Shown here one piece after another: positions 51,403 to 59,209 of a DNA stretch of 64,000 bases; positions within the stretch are counted from its first letter, which is position 1, and each line of letters starts with the position of its first letter. Source of the DNA: Gammaproteobacteria bacterium (GTDB taxonomy: Bacteria; Pseudomonadota; Gammaproteobacteria; Steroidobacterales; Foliamicaceae); contig VYBN01000022.1 in NCBI GenBank assembly GCA_009844425.1, positions 1-64,000 on the forward strand, in the 5' to 3' direction. The notes under the pieces were generated by a model. It saw nothing but the letters and a program-made list of their open reading frames with translations. It was not told where the DNA came from and did no database searches. The position numbers were made by a program, and so were the translations under genes.

Positions 51403-52551
51403 ATGCGCCCGGCCGTCAAGTACAGCATCTGGACCGCGATCGCCGCGGTCGTGGTCGTGGGCGCCTTCAGCCTGTTTTCGGGCGGCGAGGACGGCGTCGA
51501 AGTGCGGGTGGCCGAGGTGACCACCGGAGAGATTCGCAAGACGGTGCTGAACACCCGCGCGGGCACGGTGGACGCTTGCCGGCGGGCGCAGATGTCGCCG
51601 GCTTCCGCGGGGCAGATCGCAAGCCTTCCCGTAGCGGAGGGCGATGCCGTGACCGAAGGCCAGATGCTTCTCGAGGTCTGGAACGAGGACCTGCGCTCGG
51701 AAATCGAACTCTCGCAGCGCAACATGGTTGCAGAGCGGTCGCGGGCGGCGGAAAGCTGCACGCGGGCCGACCTGGCGGCGCGCGAGGCGGTGCGGCTGGC
51801 CAAGCTGCGCGACGACAACCTGGTCTCCGAGGAGGAACTGGAACGGGCCCAGGCTGAGGCCGAAGCGCGGGCCGCCTCCTGCAGGGCGGCCAACGACTCC
51901 GCAAGCGCCGCCGAGGCCCGCGTCGAAGTCAACCGCGCACGGCTGGAACGCACCATCCTGCGCTCTCCGTTCGACGGCGTCATCGCCGAGATCAACGGCG
52001 AACTCGGCGAGTTCGTGACCCCGTCGCCGATGGGCGTCGCGACCCTGCCCACGGTGGACGTCATCGACAACAACTGCCTGTACATCACCGCGCCGATCGA
52101 CGAGGTCGATGCGCCGCTGGTCCAGGCGGGGCAGGAAGCGCGCATCCTGCTCGACGCTTTCCCGGACCAGTTCTTTCCAGGCTTCGTGCGACGCGTTGCG
52201 CCTTACGTGCTGGACCTCGAGAAACAGGCGCGCACCGTCGAGATCGAGGCGGAGATCAACAATCCGCAGCGCTACGGGCTGATGCCGGGCTACAGCGCCG
52301 ACGTGGAAGTGATCGTGGACGTGCGTGACGAGGCCCTGCGCGTGCCGACGGAGGCGGTCATCGAGGACGAACGGATCATGGTGCTGAACACGGATACGGG
52401 TCTTCTCGAGGAACGCACGGTGGAGATCGGCCTGGGCAACTGGGAATTCACCGAGATCACCAAGGGGGCCAGGAACGGGGAGCTGGTGGTCCTGAGCCTG
52501 GACCGGGCGGGCGTCGAGCCGGGCGCGCCGGCGGTGCGCGCAGCGAAATAG
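51403..52551 (+). CDS. Periplasmic adaptor (membrane fusion) protein of a MacAB/LolCDE-like exporter
   Basis: A 382-aa HlyD/MacA-type adaptor. An N-terminal membrane anchor (AVKYSIWTAIAAVVVVGAFS), then a lipoyl-like domain (SPASAGQIASLPVAEGDAVTEGQ), a helical hairpin of about 90 residues rich in Glu, Arg and Ala, the second lipoyl half (ILRSPFDGVIAEINGELGEFV), and a C-terminal beta-barrel (YITAPIDEVDAPLVQAGQEA). It links an inner-membrane ABC exporter to the outer membrane. An ATPase follows 34 nt downstream, and two FtsX-type permeases lie further on, so the substrate may be a lipid, peptide or drug. Confidence 0.85.
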   Translation: MRPAVKYSIWTAIAAVVVVGAFSLFSGGEDGVEVRVAEVTTGEIRKTVLNTRAGTVDACRRAQMSPASAGQIASLPVAEGDAVTEGQMLLEVWNEDLRSEIELSQRNMVAERSRAAESCTRADLAAREAVRLAKLRDDNLVSEEELERAQAEAEARAASCRAANDSASAAEARVEVNRARLERTILRSPFDGVIAEINGELGEFVTPSPMGVATLPTVDVIDNNCLYITAPIDEVDAPLVQAGQEARILLDAFPDQFFPGFVRRVAPYVLDLEKQARTVEIEAEINNPQRYGLMPGYSADVEVIVDVRDEALRVPTEAVIEDERIMVLNTDTGLLEERTVEIGLGNWEFTEITKGARNGELVVLSLDRAGVEPGAPAVRAAK

Positions 52552-52585
52552 ACCGCGGCCGATTCCGGCCAGAGGGTATCGCCCG

Positions 52586-53260
52586 GTGTTGGCCCTCACC
52601 AGCGTTTTCCGCGACTACCCGGTCGGCGAACAGGTGGTGCATGCCTTGCGCAACATCACGTTGGAAGTCGAGGCGGGCGAGTACCTGTCGATCATGGGAC
52701 CGTCCGGGTCGGGCAAGTCCACGCTGCTGAACATCATCGGCCTGCTGGACTCGCCGGACGGCGGCAGCTACCGCCTGCTCGGCGAAGACACCGCGAAGAT
52801 GTCCGACGACAAGCTGGCGCGCACCCGGCGCGAGGTGATCGGCTTCGTTTTCCAGTTCTTTCACCTGGTCCCGCGCCTGACCGCCTTCGAGAACGTCGAA
52901 CTGCCGCTGACGCTGGCCGGCTGGCGCCGGCGCAAGCGCCGCGAAAAGGTAAGGCGGGCGCTCGAGCGGGTGGAGCTGGCCGACCGAATGGAGCACCGTC
53001 CGAACCAACTCTCGGGCGGTCAGCTCCAGCGCGCCGCCATCGCGCGCTCCATCGTGATGTCGCCCAGGCTGCTGCTGGCCGACGAGCCCACCGGCAACCT
53101 CGATTCGCGCTCGAGCATGGAAATAATCCGGCTTCTGGAATCGCTGAACGAGGACGGGCTTACGCTGGTTGTCGTGACCCACGATCCGGACCTCGGGCGC
53201 CGCGCGCGGCGGCGGCTGACCATGCTGGATGGCCGTATCGGCGGCGACGAACGCCTCTGA
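52586..53260 (+). CDS. ABC transporter ATP-binding protein (LolD/MacB type)
   Basis: A 224-aa ABC ATPase of the type that drives FtsX-like permeases. Walker A is MGPSGSGKST, the Q-loop region VIGFVFQFFHLVPRLTAFENV, signature LSGGQLQRAAIARSI, Walker B LLADEPTGNLD, and switch His VVTHDPD. Starts at GTG (52586). Probably works with the adaptor encoded 34 nt upstream and the permeases at 54692-57105. A small membrane protein and an unrelated convergent transporter gene separate it from the permeases, so the operon has been split. Confidence 0.9.
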   Translation: MLALTSVFRDYPVGEQVVHALRNITLEVEAGEYLSIMGPSGSGKSTLLNIIGLLDSPDGGSYRLLGEDTAKMSDDKLARTRREVIGFVFQFFHLVPRLTAFENVELPLTLAGWRRRKRREKVRRALERVELADRMEHRPNQLSGGQLQRAAIARSIVMSPRLLLADEPTGNLDSRSSMEIIRLLESLNEDGLTLVVVTHDPDLGRRARRRLTMLDGRIGGDERL

Positions 53261-53369
53261 TTCCGGGCAACCATGAGGCTATCGCCGCGCGCCGGGCGGC
53301 GCTTTCCTTCTTCCCGATTTCGCGTGATAAGGTTGGGAAGCTTGTTTCGCCAACATGGGAGGAATGGAA

Positions 53370-53705
53370 ATGGCTACACGCGTCGTTTACGGTTTTGCGA
53401 TCCTTGCTGCTGTCGTAGAGGGCCTTGCGCCCGGCGCAGTTCCCGGCGGCCTTCTCCCGCTGGCCATGGTCGTGCTCGGAGTGGCTTACGCCGTAATGAA
53501 CATTGATGCCGCGAATCCGCAGGCATTTCTGACCACCGCACTCGTGGTCGCCGCCGCCGGTGGAGCGGACGTGCTTTCAAACGTCCAGGCAGTAGGCGGC
53601 TTCCTCGACGCCATCGTCGATCAGGTTGCGGTCGTTTACCTGTCAGGCGGCGCGGGCATACTGGGCGTACGTGCCTGGAACCTGATATCCAAGGGAAGCC
53701 TGTAA
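53370..53705 (+). CDS. Small membrane protein of unknown function
   Basis: A 111-aa protein with four hydrophobic stretches (VVYGFAILAAVVEGLAP, LLPLAMVVLGVAYAVM, AFLTTALVVAAAGGADVL, VAVVYLSGGAGILGVRAWNLI). It is probably an inner-membrane protein; no family is recognised. Three Met codons are clustered (53355, 53364, 53370). The last has GGAGG 7 nt upstream, so it is chosen. It is followed by a strong hairpin at 53774-53814. Confidence 0.6.
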   Translation: MATRVVYGFAILAAVVEGLAPGAVPGGLLPLAMVVLGVAYAVMNIDAANPQAFLTTALVVAAAGGADVLSNVQAVGGFLDAIVDQVAVVYLSGGAGILGVRAWNLISKGSL

Positions 53706-53773
53706 CAGGATTCTCGGGGCGCTCACGCGCTTTGCGCATTAGCGTTCTGAATCACCCAAAAGGCGCTTAGTTT

Positions 53774-53814
53774 CGCGCCCATGCCGCCGGGGCATCCTCG
53801 GCGGCATGGGCGCG
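53774..53814. terminator. Bidirectional hairpin terminator
   Basis: CGCGCCCATGCCGCC (53774-53788) and its exact reverse complement (53800-53814) form a 15-bp stem with an 11-nt loop, between the convergent small membrane gene (stop 53705) and the queuosine transporter gene (stop 53847). There is no strong U-tract, so efficiency cannot be judged. Confidence 0.65.
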
Positions 53815-53846
53815 CGCTATCGAGACTTCGGTAGAGAACCGGGCGG

Positions 53847-54596
53847 CTAACTCTCGGCCGCGGCGCGCGCGAGCCCGGTCCGCTTCCAGGTCCGGGCCCA
53901 GTAGATGAACGGCGTGTCGATTACGGCAATCAGGAACTTGAATACGTACTTGGCCGCGGCCAGTTGCAGGGCGGTCACGAGATCGACGATCCCCCACCAC
54001 ACGACCAGGCCGTAGATCAGCGTGTCAACCACCTGGGACAGGAGCGTGGAACCGGTGTTGCGCAACCACAGGTGCTTGACGCCGGTCGCCTTGCGAATCC
54101 GGTGAAACACCCACACGTCGAAGCTCTGGCTCAATAGGTAGGCCAGCAGCGATCCGAACACGAAACGGGGCGTGTAGTCGAACAGCGCCGCCATGGCCTC
54201 GTGCATTCTCAACGCGTACTCCGCCGTGTCCGGGTCGGACGTGGGCGCATAGAACAGGCCCACCCGGCTGATCACCACCACCATCACGCTCACGGTAAAC
54301 CCCAGCAGGACCGCCCGCTGCGCCTCCCGCCGGCCGAACTTCTCGCTCAGGAGGTCGGTGGCGAAGAAGATGCTGGAGTAGAGGATGACCGCCATGCTGG
54401 TCTCAAGGCCCATGACGGTCGTGAGTTTCGGTCCCTGGATATTGGCCATGACCAGGCTCAGCACGATGGCCCCGTACAGGCCGTAGCGCCCGAAGAACCG
54501 GTACAGCAGGATCGCGAACCCGAGGTCCAGCATGACCGTCAGGAACCACAGCCAGGCCTGGTGTTCCTGAAGAAGTTGTTCGAAACCGGCAAACAT
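53847..54596 (-). CDS. Queuosine precursor transporter (YhhQ/VUT family)
   Basis: A 249-aa membrane protein of the vitamin-uptake-like queuosine precursor transporter family, which imports preQ0/preQ1 for tRNA modification. About six helices; VMANIQGPKLTTVMGLETSM (N-x-Q-x-x-K motif), FFATDLLSEKFGRREAQRAVLLG, and the C-terminal WLRNTGSTLLSQVVDTLIYGLVVW with VKHLWLRNT are the conserved blocks of the family. It lies inside the exporter gene group in the opposite direction, flanked by the hairpin at 53774-53814 on its 3' side, so it looks inserted between the ATPase and permease genes. Confidence 0.85.
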   Translation of the reverse strand: MFAGFEQLLQEHQAWLWFLTVMLDLGFAILLYRFFGRYGLYGAIVLSLVMANIQGPKLTTVMGLETSMAVILYSSIFFATDLLSEKFGRREAQRAVLLGFTVSVMVVVISRVGLFYAPTSDPDTAEYALRMHEAMAALFDYTPRFVFGSLLAYLLSQSFDVWVFHRIRKATGVKHLWLRNTGSTLLSQVVDTLIYGLVVWWGIVDLVTALQLAAAKYVFKFLIAVIDTPFIYWARTWKRTGLARAAAES

Positions 54597-54691
54597 GGTG
54601 GGCCCCGGTCAATCGGAAGCCGCTACTGTAACCGTTCGGCGTCCGTGAGCCACATGAGGCACAATTCATTTGCCCACGAAGACCCCGGCAG

Positions 54692-55903
54692 ATGAAGACC
54701 AACGACCTGCTCTTGATGGCGACGCGCTCGATGTTCCGTCACCGGCTGCGCGCCGCCATGATGATGCTCGCCACGTCGATCGGGATCGTGTCGGTGTTGC
54801 TGCTGACTGCGCTGGGCGAGGCGGGCCGCCTGTTCGTTACCGGCGAATTCCGGATCCTGGGGACTGAGCTCATCATCGTGCAGCCGGGCAATCCGGGCGA
54901 ATCCGGATCCAATCCGTTCGGTTTTTCCGGCGAAGCCCCCCGGGACCTGACCTACCGCGACGCGGAAGTGGTGATGCGCGTGCCGGGCGTGATGAAGGCG
55001 GCGCCAATGATGATGGGCGCCCTGCCCGCCTCGCGCGGCGGGAAGGAACGGGAAACGTTCGTGATGGGCACCACTCAGGACTACTTTCACATCCGGGGGC
55101 TTGACCTGAGTGCGGGAACGTACTTTCCGCGCATGGATATGGACCGCATTTCATCGGTTTGCGTGGCGGGAGAGCTGCTGGTCAAGGAGCTGTACGGGTC
55201 CGAACCCGCGCTGGGCACCTGGCTGCGGCTCGGGGACTCGCGCTGCCGGATCGTGGGGCGGCTGGCCGATACCGGCCAGAGCATCGGGATCAACGTGGGC
55301 GAGCTCGTGGTGGTTCCCGTTGCTTTCGCGGCAACCATGTTCAATACCGAAGCCCTGACCAACATCATGGTTCAGGCCCGCGACCGCGAGTCGGTGCCCG
55401 GAGTCATCCGCCGGTTGACCGAACGCCTGACCGAGCAGCATTACGGCAAGCAGGACTTCATAACCATCACGCAGGACGCGGTCCTGTCGGTATTCGACGG
55501 CATCTTCAACGCTATTACGGCCGCACTCGGCGGGATCGCCGGGATCAGCCTGATCGTGGCCGGGGTCCTGATCATGAACGTGATGCTGGTGGCGGTCAGC
55601 CAGCGGACTTCGGAGATCGGCCTGTACATGGCCATAGGCGCGGCCCGTCGCCAGATCATGCGGCTGTTTATCGGCGAGGCCGCGCTCCTTGCGGTAATCG
55701 GGACCGTGTGCGGGCTGGGACTGGGTTACCTGCTGATCTGGTTCGCGCAGCAACTGTTCCCGGCGATTGAAATCCGGCCGCCCTGGTGGGCCGTGGTGGC
55801 GGCGGTGATTACCGCCGTCGCCAGCGGCCTGGTATTCGGGGCGCTGCCGGCGCGCAAGGCGGCCCGCCTGGACCCGGTGCAGGCGCTGAGAGGGCGCATC
55901 TGA
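54692..55903 (+). CDS. FtsX-like ABC permease (MacB/LolC type)
   Basis: A 403-aa permease with one N-terminal helix (RAAMMMLATSIGIVSVLLLTALGEAG), a large periplasmic MacB core domain (about 50-270) and three C-terminal helices ending with GALPARKAARLDPVQALRGR, the typical FtsX tail. LVAVSQRTSEIGLYMAIGAARRQIM is the conserved cytoplasmic motif that couples to the ATPase. It overlaps the next permease by one base (TGATG), and together they probably form a heterodimer served by the ATPase at 52586-53260. Confidence 0.88.
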   Translation: MKTNDLLLMATRSMFRHRLRAAMMMLATSIGIVSVLLLTALGEAGRLFVTGEFRILGTELIIVQPGNPGESGSNPFGFSGEAPRDLTYRDAEVVMRVPGVMKAAPMMMGALPASRGGKERETFVMGTTQDYFHIRGLDLSAGTYFPRMDMDRISSVCVAGELLVKELYGSEPALGTWLRLGDSRCRIVGRLADTGQSIGINVGELVVVPVAFAATMFNTEALTNIMVQARDRESVPGVIRRLTERLTEQHYGKQDFITITQDAVLSVFDGIFNAITAALGGIAGISLIVAGVLIMNVMLVAVSQRTSEIGLYMAIGAARRQIMRLFIGEAALLAVIGTVCGLGLGYLLIWFAQQLFPAIEIRPPWWAVVAAVITAVASGLVFGALPARKAARLDPVQALRGRI

Positions 55904-57105
55904 TGAGTGCCGTGGATCTTTTGCGCCTGGCATTGCGCGCGCTGTCCATGCATCGTCTGCGCACGCTGCTGACAGCTCTCGGCACCGGAATCGGCGTGGC
56001 TGCCGTGATTCTGCTGACGTCCATCGGCGAGGGCATGTACGAATTCATGGAGACCGAAGCCACTCGCTTCGGAACGCATTTCCTGGTCATCACGCCGGGC
56101 AAGACCGTTACCATCGGCGGCCCACCGGGCCTGAACACCAATACCGTGCGCCCGCTGACTCTGGACGATGCGCTCGCGATCGGACAACTGAGTTCGGTCA
56201 AGGCCGTCGCCCCCGCCGTTATGGGATTTGCGGAAGCGGAACGCGAGGGCATCAAGCGCGACGTCACGGTGCTGGGGACCGGCCCCGACCTGCCCGAGAT
56301 ATTCACGCTGGAAGTCGCGTCGGGCCGTTTCCTGCCGAAGGAAGACTTCGAGGCCTCGCGGCCGCTTGCGGTGCTCGGCAGCGAAATGAAGAACGAACTG
56401 TTCGGAGCGGACAACGCGCTGGGCGCTCACATCCGTGTCGCCGGGCAGCGCTTCCGGGTGGTCGGGGTGCTTGCCGATGCCGGCACAATGGTCGGCTTCG
56501 ACATGAACGACATCATATTCGTGCCGGTCAGGCACACGATGGAAATCTACAACATGCTGGGCGTACAGGAAGTGGACGTGCGCTACGACGAAAACCGGTC
56601 GGCCAGTGAAGTGGAAGGTGACATCTCACGCCTCCTGATTGCGCGGCACGGTTCGGAAGACTTTACGATCACCACCCAGGACCAGATGCTCAGCACCATG
56701 CGGGTGATCCTGAGCACGATCACTTCGGCGGTCGCGGCCCTGGGTGGCATCTCGCTGGTGGTGGGCGGCGTGGGCATCTTCACGATCATGACCATCTCGG
56801 TTCAGGAGCGTATCTTCGAGATCGGCCTGTTCCGCTCGCTGGGGGCCCGCCGCCGCGAGGTTCGCCGCCTGTTCATGGCCGAAGCGCTTGCGCTTGGCGC
56901 GGCCGGCGGCCTGCTCGGACTGGTCCTGGGCCAGGGCGCGGCCTGGTTGCTGAGCGCGCTGTTCCCGGTCATACCGGTCAGTATTTCCGTGGCCTATACC
57001 ATTGCGGCCCTGATGATCGCGGTGCTGATCGGAATCCTGGCGGGGGTTGCGCCCGCCGTGCGCGCGGCGCGCATGAACCCCGTTCTGGCGCTGCGCGCCG
57101 AATAA
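55903..57105 (+). CDS. FtsX-like ABC permease (MacB/LolE type), second subunit
   Basis: A 400-aa permease of the same build as its upstream neighbour. N-terminal TM helix (LTALGTGIGVAAVILLTS), MacB periplasmic domain, then three C-terminal helices with ISVQERIFEIGLFRSLGARRREV (the ATPase-coupling motif) and GVAPAVRAARMNPVLALRAE at the end. The frame is open from 55786, but ATG 55903 forms the TGATG overlap with the upstream gene. Two similar permeases in tandem point to a heterodimer. The transported molecule is unknown. Confidence 0.88.
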   Translation: MSAVDLLRLALRALSMHRLRTLLTALGTGIGVAAVILLTSIGEGMYEFMETEATRFGTHFLVITPGKTVTIGGPPGLNTNTVRPLTLDDALAIGQLSSVKAVAPAVMGFAEAEREGIKRDVTVLGTGPDLPEIFTLEVASGRFLPKEDFEASRPLAVLGSEMKNELFGADNALGAHIRVAGQRFRVVGVLADAGTMVGFDMNDIIFVPVRHTMEIYNMLGVQEVDVRYDENRSASEVEGDISRLLIARHGSEDFTITTQDQMLSTMRVILSTITSAVAALGGISLVVGGVGIFTIMTISVQERIFEIGLFRSLGARRREVRRLFMAEALALGAAGGLLGLVLGQGAAWLLSALFPVIPVSISVAYTIAALMIAVLIGILAGVAPAVRAARMNPVLALRAE

Positions 57106-57136
57106 TCCCGGTTTTTTACACACAAGGAGCAGCAAC

Positions 57137-57835
57137 TTGATTGATATCTACTACTGGCCGACGCCCAACGGGTTCAAGATCACCATCATGCTCGAGGAGT
57201 GCGGACTGCCGTACAACATCAAGCCGGTGAATATCGGCGCGGGCGACCAGTTCACGCCCGAGTTCCTGGCGCTGAACCCCAACCACCGGATGCCCGTGAT
57301 CGTCGACAACGACGCGCCCGGCGGACCGCTTTCGGTGTTCGAGTCGGGCGCCATCCTGGTCTACCTGGCCGACAAGACCGGGCGCTTTCTGCCCACGGAT
57401 ACGCATGGTCGCTTCGACGTGATGCAATGGCTGTTCTGGCAGATGGCCGGGCTGGGACCGATGGCCGGCCAGACGGGGCACTTCCTCATCTACCAGGAAG
57501 GCAAGCACGAGTACGCAACCGAGCGCTACACGAACGAATACGGGCGCCTGCTGGCGGTCATGGAGCGCAGGCTCAGGGACCGCGACTACCTTGCCGGCGA
57601 GTACTCGATCGCTGACATGGCCTGCTATCCCTGGGCGGCTCCCTACAAGCGGCTCGGTCAGGGCATCGACGAGTTGCCCAATGTCGCCGGATGGATTGAA
57701 AGGCTCCGCGCGCGTCCGGCCCTGGAGCGTGGCATGGACGTGGGCAGGGAACTGCGATCCGACAAGCCGCTGACCGAGGAACAGCGCAAGATGCTTTATG
57801 GTCAAACCGGTAAGAAGACGCTGGAGAAGGCATGA
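57137..57835 (+). CDS. Glutathione S-transferase family protein (YfcG/Ure2-like)
   Basis: A 232-aa GST. The thioredoxin-like N-terminus reads IYYWPTPNGFKITIMLEECGLPYNI, with the cis-Pro loop HRMPVIVD and FESGAILVYLADKTG (E-S binding glutathione's gamma-glutamyl). The C-terminal helical domain has MQWLFWQMAGLGPMAGQ, typical of YfcG/Nu-class enzymes, and YSIADMACYPW (the N-cap motif). Starts at TTG, supported by AAGGAG 7 nt upstream. It overlaps the next GST gene by 4 nt (ATGA). The substrate is unknown; nu-class enzymes reduce disulfides or peroxides. Confidence 0.9.
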   Translation: MIDIYYWPTPNGFKITIMLEECGLPYNIKPVNIGAGDQFTPEFLALNPNHRMPVIVDNDAPGGPLSVFESGAILVYLADKTGRFLPTDTHGRFDVMQWLFWQMAGLGPMAGQTGHFLIYQEGKHEYATERYTNEYGRLLAVMERRLRDRDYLAGEYSIADMACYPWAAPYKRLGQGIDELPNVAGWIERLRARPALERGMDVGRELRSDKPLTEEQRKMLYGQTGKKTLEKA

Positions 57836-58479
57836 AGCTTTACGACTACCAACATGCGCCCAATCCCAGGCGGGTCCATATTTTTCTGGCCGAGAAGGGC
57901 CTGGACATGGAACGCGTGGAGATCGACCTGACGAAGAAGGAGCAGTTGAGCGCCGAATACCAGGAGGTCAATCCGCTGTGCCAGGTTCCGGTGCTGGAAA
58001 CCGACGACGGCACGCGCATAAGCGAGTGCGTGGCGATCTGCCACTACCTGGAGGACCTGCATCCCGAGCCGAACCTGTTCGGGTCCGGTCCCGACGAGCG
58101 CGCGCAAGTCCTGATGTGGAACCACATCGTCGAGCAGGAAGGCATGCCCGGACTCGCCGAAGCCCTGCGCAATCGGATCAACAACTTCCGGGATCATGCG
58201 TTGCCGGGTCCGGTGCTCTATGCCCAGCTTCCGGAACTGGTGGAGCGGGGCCGCAAGCGCGCCCGGCATTTTCTGGACTTCATGGACCGGCGGCTGACCG
58301 GCCGCGAATACCTGGCGCTGGACCGTTTCACGATCGCCGACATCACGCTGCGGGTGGCCGTGGACATGGCCGCGCGCATGGCCGGCAAGTTCGATCTCAC
58401 CGTGCTGGAAGACCGTACAGCGCTGGCAGCCTGGCACGCCCGCGTATCCGAGCGCCCCAGCCTCCAGGAAGGAGCGTGA
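57832..58479 (+). CDS. Glutathione S-transferase family protein
   Basis: A 215-aa GST, distinct from its neighbour. The N-terminal domain has KLYDYQHAPNPRRVHIFLAEKGL, the cis-Pro motif CQVPVLETDDG and SECVAICHYLEDL (E-S replaced by S-E-C, with the Glu for glutathione). The C-terminal domain includes LTGREYLALDRFTIADITLRV (the S/T-x-A-D N-cap motif). It is coupled to the upstream GST through ATGA. A palindromic element lies between this gene and plsY, and the imperfect direct repeats around that element begin at its stop codon. Confidence 0.88.
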   Translation: MKLYDYQHAPNPRRVHIFLAEKGLDMERVEIDLTKKEQLSAEYQEVNPLCQVPVLETDDGTRISECVAICHYLEDLHPEPNLFGSGPDERAQVLMWNHIVEQEGMPGLAEALRNRINNFRDHALPGPVLYAQLPELVERGRKRARHFLDFMDRRLTGREYLALDRFTIADITLRVAVDMAARMAGKFDLTVLEDRTALAAWHARVSERPSLQEGA

Positions 58480-58550
58480 CGACGCATGCTCTAGCCCCGG
58501 GGAGCGAGGACGTCCCGTCCTCGCCATAACATGACCACGCATGCTTGAGC
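58477..58550. repeat. Palindromic element flanked by 19-bp imperfect direct repeats
   Basis: The element core GCGAGGACG (58504-58512)/CGTCCTCGC (58516-58524) lies within 58495-58525. Flanking copies are TGACGACGCATGCTCTAGC (58477-58495) and TGACCACGCATGCTTGAGC (58532-58550), 16 of 19 identical. The right copy contains the plsY start ATG (58541). The left copy has an ATG followed at once by CTC TAG. This looks like a duplication around the inserted element. Confidence 0.75.
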
Positions 58551-59188
58551 TCGGCCTCTCCCTCGTTTTTGCGTACCTCATCGGGTCGATCAACTTCAGC
58601 CTGGCGCTCGGCAAGCTGAAGAACCTGGACGTACGCGAGACGGGCAGCGGCAACGCCGGCGCCACCAATGCCCTGCGCGCCGCCGGTTTCTGGTTTGCCC
58701 TGGCGGTCATGATCGGCGACGTGGGCAAGGCGATCGTGGCGGTGGGCCCGCTCGCCACGCTGGCCTATTCGTTTGCCGACGAACCGACATTTTCGCTGGC
58801 CTGGGTCCAGGTGGCCGCGGGGGCGTCCGTGACCGCCGCGCATTGCTATCCGCTGTGGCACGAGTTCCGCGGCGGCAAGGGATTCGCGACGCTGCTAGGC
58901 TCGTACCTCATGCTGCACGCGCCGCTGGTGGGCGCGGTGCTGGCCGTGTGGGTGATGATGATGATCTTCAGCGGCTACGTGGGACTGGCGACCATGGTGG
59001 CGGCCGTTTCCGCGCCGCTGTTCCTTGCGTTCTTCATGCCCGATGCGCCGCCGGAACTCTTCTGGCTGGCGGCGGCGGCGGGTGCGTTTACGGTTATGAC
59101 GCACCGCGACAATATCCGCAACCTGCTCGACGGATCGGAACATTGTTTCGTGCGGGTGCGGGTCGATCACTGGTTCAAGAGCGGCTAG
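58541..59188 (+). CDS. plsY: Acyl-phosphate:glycerol-3-phosphate acyltransferase
   Basis: A 215-aa membrane enzyme that adds the first acyl chain to glycerol-3-phosphate from acyl-phosphate. It has the PlsY hallmarks: YLIGSINFSLALGK at the N-terminus, the loop ETGSGNAGATNALRA (G-S-G-N-x-G-A-T-N), AHCYPLWHEFRGGKGFAT (phosphate loop), and VMTHRDNIRNLLDGSEH at the end. About five TM helices. The start codon lies in the right copy of a direct repeat (58532-58550). BirA follows in the same frame, just after the stop. Confidence 0.93.
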   Translation: MLELGLSLVFAYLIGSINFSLALGKLKNLDVRETGSGNAGATNALRAAGFWFALAVMIGDVGKAIVAVGPLATLAYSFADEPTFSLAWVQVAAGASVTAAHCYPLWHEFRGGKGFATLLGSYLMLHAPLVGAVLAVWVMMMIFSGYVGLATMVAAVSAPLFLAFFMPDAPPELFWLAAAAGAFTVMTHRDNIRNLLDGSEHCFVRVRVDHWFKSG

Positions 59189-59209
59189 GCCCTGTACGAC
59201 CGGCGCGTA

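Noticed and set aside
50191-52599. Upstream continuation of the helicase open frame to 52599
   Set aside because: It runs antisense through the radical SAM, MacA-like and ATPase region, is Arg/Pro-rich and has no motif. The real start is ATG 50190.
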